Shown piece after piece: positions 58,440 through 64,000 of a DNA stretch of 64,000 bases (the first letter of the stretch is position 1; the number at the start of each line of letters is the position of its first letter). The notes beneath the pieces are model-generated. The model did no database searches. It was given only the letters and a program-made list of their open reading frames with translations, and had not been told where the DNA came from. The stretch comes from Pigmentiphaga daeguensis (lineage in GTDB: Bacteria > Pseudomonadota > Gammaproteobacteria > Burkholderiales > Burkholderiaceae_B). The stretch is taken from the NCBI RefSeq assembly GCF_039523035.1, contig NZ_BAAAEN010000003.1:62001-126000 (forward strand), written 5' to 3'. A program made the translations under genes and the position numbers.

Positions 58440-60718
58440 GCTTGTTCCTCGTCGTCGCCGTCCCAGGTGTTGTCGCTGTCGCTGCCGGGAGGATCGAGCT
58501 GGCGGGTCTGTGCCTGGTGCAGGCGGTAGTAGGCGCCGCCCTTGGCGATCAGGTCCTCGTGGCGGCCCTGCTCGACGATGCGGCCACGGTCCAGCACCAC
58601 CAGCCGGTCGGCCCGCCGCAAGGTGCTGAGCCGGTGGGCCACGGCGATGGTGGTGCGCCCCTGCACCAGGTTGTCCAGCGCCTTCTGGATCTCCTGTTCG
58701 GTCGAGGTGTCGACCGACGACGTGGCCTCGTCCAGGATCAGGATGCGCGGATCGATCAGCAGCGCGCGGGCGATGGAGATGCGCTGGCGCTCGCCTCCCG
58801 ACAGGGCCTGGCCGCGTTCGCCCACCAGCGAATCGTAGCCGTGCGGCAGGCGCAGGATGAACTCGTGCGCGTGGGCCGCGCGCGCGGCGGCCACGATCTC
58901 CGCGCGGGTCGCGTCGGGCTTGCCGTAGGCGATGTTCTCGGCCACCGTCCCGAAGAACAGGAAGGGCTCCTGCAGCACCACGCCGATGTTGCGCCGGTAC
59001 TCGGGAATGGACAACGCGCGGATGTCGACGCCGTCCACCTTGATCGATCCCTGCGCGACGTCGTAGAAACGGCAGATCAGGTTGACCAGCGTGCTCTTGC
59101 CCGAGCCGCTGTGCCCCACCAGGCCAATCATCTCGCCCGGCCGGATGTCCAGGTCTATGCCGCGCAGCACGGCGCGCGTGCCGTAGCGGAAGGTCGCCTC
59201 GCGGATCTGGATGCTCCCCTCCACCCGGCCGATGGGCACCGGATGGGCCGGTTCGGGCACGCTGGAGACGCGGTCCAGGATGTCGAAGATGCGCTTGGCG
59301 CCCGCCGCCGCCTTCTGCGTGACCGAGACGATGCGGCTCATGGAGTCCAGCCGCAGGTAGAAGCGGCTGATGTAGGCCAGGAACGCCGCCAGCACACCCA
59401 CCGAGATATGGTGGTTGGCGATCTGCCAGATGCCGAATATCCAGACCACCAGCAGGCCGACCTCGGTCAGCAGGATGACCGTGGGCGAGAACATCGACCA
59501 CGTGGTGTTGACCTTGTCGTTGACCGCGAGGTTGTGGTTGTTGGCCTCGCGAAAGCGCGCCACTTCGCGCTTTTCCTGGGCGAAGGCCTTGACCACCCGG
59601 ATGCCCGGGATGGTGTCGGCCAGCACGTTGGTGATCTCGGCCCAGTTGCGGTCCACCTTCTCGAACCCGTGGCGCAGCTTGTCGCGCACCAGGTGGATCA
59701 GCCAGGCGATGAAGGGCAGCGGCAGCAGCGTGACCAGCGCCAGCCAGGGATCGATGGAGACCAGGATGCCGGCGGTCATCAGGATCATCAGCACGTCGGT
59801 GGCGAAGTCCAGCAGGTGCAGCGACAGGAAGACGCAGATGCGGTCGGTCTCGTTGCCGATGCGCGCCATGAGATCGCCCGTGCGCTTGCCGCCGAAGTAT
59901 TCCAGCGACAGTTGCTGCAGGTGTTCATAGGCGCTGGTGCGCAGGTCGGCGCCGATGCGCTCGCTGACCCACGCCAGGATGTAGGTGCGCGACCAGCCCA
60001 GCACCCAGGCCACCAGCGCCGCGCCCAGCAGCCCGGACAGGTACAGCGCGGCCAGCTCGTAGTCGATGGGCTTGCCGTTCTGGAACGGGATCAGCACGTC
60101 GTCCATCAGGGGCATGGTCAGGTAGGGCGGAACCAGCGTCGCGGCGGTGGACAGGACAGTCAGGATGAAGCCCAGGAGCAGCCGGCCGCGATAGGGGCGG
60201 GCGAAACGGCGCAGCCGCAGCAGGGCCCAGCCCCGGTTCTCGACCGGTGCCTCCGCCTCGCAGGCCGGGCAGTCCTGCTCGCCTTCCGGCAGCGGCGCAT
60301 GGCAGCGCGGGCAGGCCGGGGCCAGCCGGGCCGCCACGCCGCCCCGCGCCAGCGCGACCAGTTGGCGGTCGAACTGGTCGGCCAGCCGGACGGCACCGGC
60401 GTGGTGCGCCATGGTCGTGCGCCAGAGCGCCAGCCGGGCCTGCGTATCCACCAGCTCGACCGCGACTACGCCCGCGTGGTCCGACAGCGCCAGCCGCATC
60501 CCCTCGCGCAGCGGCCAGTCGCGCCATCCCGGCGCATCGGCCGAGGCCGCCAGCAGCCGGGTCTCGGTCAGCACCAGCGCGCCCCGGGCATAGCGCAGTT
60601 CGGTATCGAGATCCAGCTCCAGCCAGGCGCAGACGGTTTCGCCGTCGGCCAGCGGCGGGGCGGCCTGGCCACGCCAGGCATCGGGCAGGGAGGACAACGG
60701 ATGAGACGCGGCAGTCAT
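58436..60718 (-). CDS. ABC transporter permease/ATPase with N-terminal zinc-ribbon, cyanophycin-associated
   Basis: About 760 residues. The N-terminal 130 residues look like a bacterial PH-type barrel (ARGALVLTETRLLAAS...LALWRTTM), then a zinc-ribbon-like CPRC...CPAC (about 136-153). The ABC exporter transmembrane domain (LLLGFILTVLSTAATLVPPYL onward, six helices) and the ATPase (Walker A GHSGSGKSTL, LSGGERQRISIARALL, ILILDEATSSVD) follow. This is an MsbA-like half-transporter with an added regulatory head. ATG 60718 is preferred to a TTG 18 bases upstream. It is translationally coupled to DUF1854 and divergent from cphA-prime. The substrate is unknown. Confidence 0.87.
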   Translation of the reverse strand: MTAASHPLSSLPDAWRGQAAPPLADGETVCAWLELDLDTELRYARGALVLTETRLLAASADAPGWRDWPLREGMRLALSDHAGVVAVELVDTQARLALWRTTMAHHAGAVRLADQFDRQLVALARGGVAARLAPACPRCHAPLPEGEQDCPACEAEAPVENRGWALLRLRRFARPYRGRLLLGFILTVLSTAATLVPPYLTMPLMDDVLIPFQNGKPIDYELAALYLSGLLGAALVAWVLGWSRTYILAWVSERIGADLRTSAYEHLQQLSLEYFGGKRTGDLMARIGNETDRICVFLSLHLLDFATDVLMILMTAGILVSIDPWLALVTLLPLPFIAWLIHLVRDKLRHGFEKVDRNWAEITNVLADTIPGIRVVKAFAQEKREVARFREANNHNLAVNDKVNTTWSMFSPTVILLTEVGLLVVWIFGIWQIANHHISVGVLAAFLAYISRFYLRLDSMSRIVSVTQKAAAGAKRIFDILDRVSSVPEPAHPVPIGRVEGSIQIREATFRYGTRAVLRGIDLDIRPGEMIGLVGHSGSGKSTLVNLICRFYDVAQGSIKVDGVDIRALSIPEYRRNIGVVLQEPFLFFGTVAENIAYGKPDATRAEIVAAARAAHAHEFILRLPHGYDSLVGERGQALSGGERQRISIARALLIDPRILILDEATSSVDTSTEQEIQKALDNLVQGRTTIAVAHRLSTLRRADRLVVLDRGRIVEQGRHEDLIAKGGAYYRLHQAQTRQLDPPGSDSDNTWDGDDEEQA

Positions 60719-61087
60719 CGGCGGGCAGTGCCCCAAATAAGCAACATAGTATTTGTAACTATTTATAATTCATGAAAATATGTCAGCCTCACGTAAGTAT
60801 TATAGTTCCCACCAACTTCCGTTGTTCGAGAAACCGATGCGTTGTAGCGTCGCATCTAGGGGATTCCCTAAACCGTGTATTCCATCTTGCCTGCCAGGCA
60901 AGGGGGCAATACATTTCCGCTCATCTACGATTGTCATCGGATTGACTCGAGTACGCCCCGAGAGCGTACACCCAGCTCGCATCGTTCCACCCGGACCCTC
61001 GTCCCAACTTCTCAGCCTGTCCGCGCCGCCTGCACGCCCCGGTTTTCCGTTCCGCGCCGTGCGCCCCGCTCCAGACCCATTTTCGTC
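60719..61087. promoter_or_regulatory. Divergent intergenic region before cphA-prime, with inverted repeats
   Basis: 369 bases. The end nearest the ABC gene is AT-rich and contains TATAAT (60764-60769). The middle has several dyads: GATGCG/CGCATC, TAGGG-GATT-CCCTA (60857-60870), and TTGCCTG-C-CAGGCAA (60887-60901, perfect). No gene is recognised. The region probably holds promoters for both sides and a structured leader of cphA-prime. Confidence 0.5.
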
Positions 61088-63259
61088 ATGAAACGCAAAC
61101 ACATTGAATTCCTCGATGTGCTGTCCCTGCGCGGACCCAGCATGTGGACTTATCCGCCCGTCCTCGAGGCCTGGGTGGACATCGGGGAGCTCGAGGACTT
61201 TCCGTCCAACCTGATCCCGGGCTTCTACGAACGGCTGGAGGCCTGGCTGCCGACGCTGATCGAGCACCGTTGCAGCTACGACGAACGCGGCGGCTTCCTG
61301 CGCCGCGTGCGCGAAGGCACCTGGCCGGGCCACATCCTGGAACACGTCACGCTGGAGCTGCAGAACCTGGCCGGACTGCCGGGCGGCTTCGGCAAGGCGC
61401 GCGAGACGTCCACCCGCGGGGTCTACCGCGTCATCGTCAGCGCCTACCAGGAAGAAGTCACGCGCGCCGCGCTCCACACGGCGCGCGATCTGGTCATGGC
61501 CGCGATCGAGGACCGCCCCTACGACGTGCCGGCGGCCATCGAGGCCCTGCGCGACCTCGTCAACGAACACTGGCTGGGCCCCAGCACCGCCAGCATCGTG
61601 CAGGCCGCCGAGGACCGCCGCATTCCCTACATCCGCCTCAACCAGGGCAACCTGGTGCAGTTCGGCTACGGCGCCGCCCAGCACCGCATCTGGACCGCCG
61701 AGACCGACCGCACCAGCGCCGTGGCCGAAGGCATCGCCTGCGACAAGGACCTGACCAAGAGCCTGCTGCAGGCCTGCGGCGTCCCCGTGCCCGAGGGACG
61801 CGCCGTGGACAGCAAGGACGACGCGTGGGAAGCCGCGCAGGAAATCGGCCTGCCGGTGGTGGTCAAGCCCAGCGACGGCAACCACGGCCGGGGCGTGTTC
61901 CTGGACCTGCGCACGCGCGAAGCCATCGAGACCGCATTCGACGTGGCCAGCGGCGAAGGCAGCGGCGTGATCGTCGAGCGCTGCGTGCCCGGCAACGAAC
62001 ATCGCCTGCTGGTGGTGGGCGACCGCATGGTGGCCGCGGCGCGCGGCAAGACGGCCTCGGTGATCGGCGACGGCCGCTCCACGATCCAGCAGCTGATCGG
62101 CAGCCAGCTCAACTCGGACCCGCGCCGCGGCAACACCGAAGAGCATCCGCTGAACCTGGTCGCGCTGGACTCCGCCGCGCGCATCGAACTCGAACGCCAG
62201 GGCTATGACGGCGACTCCGTCCCGCCCGCCGGCAAGGAAGTCCTGATCCAGCGCAACGGCAACGTCGCCTTCGACGTGACCGACGAAGTCCACCCCTCGG
62301 TCGCGGCGCACGTGCGGCTGGCGGCGCGCATCGTCGGCCTGGACATCGCCGGCGTGGACCTGGTGGCCGAGGACATCTCGCGGCCGCTCGAGGAACAGGG
62401 CGGCGCCATCGTCGAGGTCAACGCCGGCCCCGGCCTGCTGATGCACCTGAAGCCGGCCGAGGGCAAGCCCCGTCCCGTGGGCCGCGCCATCGTCGACCAC
62501 CTGTTTCCCAACGGCGCCGAAGGCCGCATCCCCCTGGTGGGCGTGTCCGGCAGCCACGGCATGACCGGCGTGGTGCACCTGGTCGGGCAATTCCTGCGGC
62601 TGTCGGGCCGCCGCGTGGCCACGGCGTCCAGCCAGGGCCTGTACTTCGACCACCGCCAGGTCGATCGCGCCCCCGCCGGCTGGAGCGCCGTGCAGCGCGC
62701 GCTGATGAACCCCCTGATGGAAGCGGCCGCGATCGAGAACGGCGCGCGCGCCATCCTGACGCAAGGCCTGGCCTACGACCGCTGCCAGGTCGGCGTGGTG
62801 ACCAACCTGGACCCCGCGCAGACGCATCCGGACCTGTCCATCGTCGAGCCGCAGCAGATCTTCAACGTGCTGCGCACCCAGGTCGACGTCGTGCTGCCCA
62901 CCGGCTGCGCCGTGCTGAACGCCGCCGACGAACTGGTGGCCGACATGGCCCGGCTGTGCGACGGCGAGGTGATGTTCTTCGCGCGCGACGGCAAGCTGCC
63001 CCGCATCGCCGAGCACCTGGCCGCCGGCAAGCGCGCGGTCTTCGTACGCGCCGGCTCCATCGTGCTCGCCCACGGCGCGGACGAAACCCTCCTGGCCCCG
63101 CTTGCCTCCGTGCCCTGCCTGGCCGGACAGCCGGGCCTGCCGATCGAAAGCGTCCTGGCCGCCGTTGCCGCGGGCTGGGCGCTGGACCTGCCGCGGGACT
63201 GCATCCGCGCCGGGATCGAAACCTACGGCATGCCGGCCCCCGCGGCCGCCGCGGCCTGA
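61088..63259 (+). CDS. Cyanophycin synthetase-like protein CphA-prime (degenerate Mur-ligase P-loop)
   Basis: 723 residues. It begins MKRKHIEFLDVLSLRGPSMWTY, the CphA N-terminal domain, and continues through the ATP-grasp domain (ACDKDLTKSLLQACGVPVPEG, VVVKPSDGNHGRGVFL, EVNAGPGLLMHLKPAEG). The Mur-ligase-like domain follows from about 480, but the nucleotide loop that should read GTNGKT is G485-VSGSHGM492-TG, so the lysine is replaced by methionine. CphA1 is roughly 870-900 residues; this one is shorter at the C-terminus. It should elongate poorly or use beta-Asp-Arg dipeptides, as CphA2 does (inference). It is 29 bases before the second cphA. Confidence 0.9.
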   Translation: MKRKHIEFLDVLSLRGPSMWTYPPVLEAWVDIGELEDFPSNLIPGFYERLEAWLPTLIEHRCSYDERGGFLRRVREGTWPGHILEHVTLELQNLAGLPGGFGKARETSTRGVYRVIVSAYQEEVTRAALHTARDLVMAAIEDRPYDVPAAIEALRDLVNEHWLGPSTASIVQAAEDRRIPYIRLNQGNLVQFGYGAAQHRIWTAETDRTSAVAEGIACDKDLTKSLLQACGVPVPEGRAVDSKDDAWEAAQEIGLPVVVKPSDGNHGRGVFLDLRTREAIETAFDVASGEGSGVIVERCVPGNEHRLLVVGDRMVAAARGKTASVIGDGRSTIQQLIGSQLNSDPRRGNTEEHPLNLVALDSAARIELERQGYDGDSVPPAGKEVLIQRNGNVAFDVTDEVHPSVAAHVRLAARIVGLDIAGVDLVAEDISRPLEEQGGAIVEVNAGPGLLMHLKPAEGKPRPVGRAIVDHLFPNGAEGRIPLVGVSGSHGMTGVVHLVGQFLRLSGRRVATASSQGLYFDHRQVDRAPAGWSAVQRALMNPLMEAAAIENGARAILTQGLAYDRCQVGVVTNLDPAQTHPDLSIVEPQQIFNVLRTQVDVVLPTGCAVLNAADELVADMARLCDGEVMFFARDGKLPRIAEHLAAGKRAVFVRAGSIVLAHGADETLLAPLASVPCLAGQPGLPIESVLAAVAAGWALDLPRDCIRAGIETYGMPAPAAAAA

Positions 63260-63288
63260 AAGCCTGGGAAACGCACAGGAAGAACATC

Positions 63289-64000
63289 ATGGAAGTCTCA
63301 CGTATCCGCGCGCTGCGCGGCCCCAACCTGTGGAGCCGGCGCACCGCGCTCGAGGCGATCGTCTCGTGCACCGAAGCCGAGCGCGCCATCGCCGGCATCC
63401 CCGGCTTCGAGGCGCGCCTGCGCGCCCGCTTTCCCGCCATCGGCCTGTTGCAGCCGGCGGGACAGGAACGCTCCGTGTCCATGGCACGCGCGCTCGGGCT
63501 CGCCACGCTGGGGCTGCAATCGCAGGCCGGCTGCCCGGTCACCTTCGTGCGCACCGTCCCCACGCTGGACGCGGGCATCTACCAGGTCGTGGTCGAGTAC
63601 ACCGAGGAAGAAGTCGGCAGGCTGGCCCTGAAATTCGCGCTCGAACTGTGCCAGGCCGCCGAACAGGACACGCCCTTCGACCTGGAGGCCGCGCTGGCCA
63701 AGCTGCGCGACCTGGACGAGGACGTCCGCATCGGTCCCAGCACCGGCGCCATCGTGCAGGCGGCGGTCCAGCGCGGCATCCCGTACCGCCGCCTGACCCA
63801 GGGCAGCCTGATCCAGTTCGGCTGGGGCAAGAAGCAGCGGCGCATCCAGGCTGCCGAAATGGACCGCAGCAGCGCCATCGCCGAATCGATCGCCCAGGAC
63901 AAGGAACTGACCAAGACGCTGCTGCATGCCGCCGGCGTCCCGGTGCCCGAGGGCCGCCCCGTCGAGGATGCCGAGGACGCCTGGGCGGCGGCGCAGGAGA
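63289..64000 (+). CDS. cphA: Cyanophycin synthetase CphA, N-terminal part (cut by window end)
   Basis: 237 codons are visible from ATG 63289 with AGGAAGA upstream. It matches the CphA N-terminal domain (MEVSRIRALRGPNLWSRRTALEAIV, then PTLDAGIYQVVVEYTEEEVGRLALKFA) and the beginning of the ATP-grasp domain (VRIGPSTGAIVQAAVQRGIPYRRL, SAIAESIAQDKELTKTLLHAAGVPVPEGRP). It synthesises cyanophycin, a polyaspartate with arginine side chains, as a nitrogen reserve in the cytoplasm. The 3' end lies outside. It is likely the active partner of CphA-prime. Confidence 0.95.
   Translation, partial: MEVSRIRALRGPNLWSRRTALEAIVSCTEAERAIAGIPGFEARLRARFPAIGLLQPAGQERSVSMARALGLATLGLQSQAGCPVTFVRTVPTLDAGIYQVVVEYTEEEVGRLALKFALELCQAAEQDTPFDLEAALAKLRDLDEDVRIGPSTGAIVQAAVQRGIPYRRLTQGSLIQFGWGKKQRRIQAAEMDRSSAIAESIAQDKELTKTLLHAAGVPVPEGRPVEDAEDAWAAAQE

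Overview
The window looks like chromosome from a high-GC betaproteobacterium of the Alcaligenaceae (Bordetella or Achromobacter type). The reasons are the strongly GC-biased codon use, five Bug-type periplasmic solute-binding proteins (a family greatly expanded in Bordetella and relatives), recA-recX and sucC-sucD organised as in Burkholderiales, a hemC-hemD-hemX-hemY cluster, and a cyanophycin locus with tandem cphA genes. Species cannot be fixed from sequence reading alone. No phage, insertion sequence, CRISPR array or rRNA operon was seen. One tRNA gene, tRNA-Arg(CCT), is present.

Layout. 1-3.3 kb: malate/L-lactate dehydrogenase-like enzyme plus a Bug protein, divergent from a LysR regulator. 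3.3-7.6 kb: tRNA-Arg, an APC amino-acid permease, and an Lrp-bisC type pair (molybdoenzyme). 7.8-13.3 kb: an amino-acid-related catabolic cluster (PLP lyase, DHDPS-family enzyme, divergent SDR, Bug protein, DadA-like oxidase). 13.4-19.3 kb: glgX, a PAS sensor kinase, a small membrane zinc-ribbon protein, a GNAT acetyltransferase and ppa. 19.4-26.7 kb: hemCDXY and divergent ppc. 26.9-31.1 kb: NicC-like monooxygenase, Bug protein, IclR regulator, a tiny prepilin-like peptide and a LysR regulator. 31.2-39.0 kb: two TerC paralogues, sucDC, an M30-type lipoprotein peptidase, a small lipoprotein, and recX-recA under an SOS box. 39.1-46.3 kb: a CoA-ester cluster (MaoC, CitE-like, GntR, CaiB) with a divergent Bug protein and a TctDE-like two-component system. 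46.3-50.5 kb: VanAB-like Rieske oxygenase system with Bug protein and LysR. 50.8-52.5 kb: MHS-family transporter. 52.6-57.9 kb: a compact seven-gene operon (ABC ATPase, lipoprotein fusion protein, HAD phosphatase, alpha/beta hydrolase, two SMR-like flippase halves, DegT aminotransferase). 58-64 kb: cyanophycin region with a DUF1854 protein and an ABC transporter divergent from cphA-prime and cphA (cut by the window end).

How the genes work together. Much of the window is modular: five times a Bug receptor sits with one to four catabolic enzymes and a local regulator, but no TctA/TctB membrane subunits are present, so the receptors must use membrane partners encoded elsewhere. Housekeeping blocks (haem, anaplerosis, TCA, recombination) lie between these modules. 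The two least explained systems are the seven-gene operon at 52.6-57.9 kb, which looks like an envelope or lipid-carrier modification pathway but lacks an ABC permease, and the cyanophycin locus, whose first synthetase has lost the P-loop lysine of its Mur-ligase domain.
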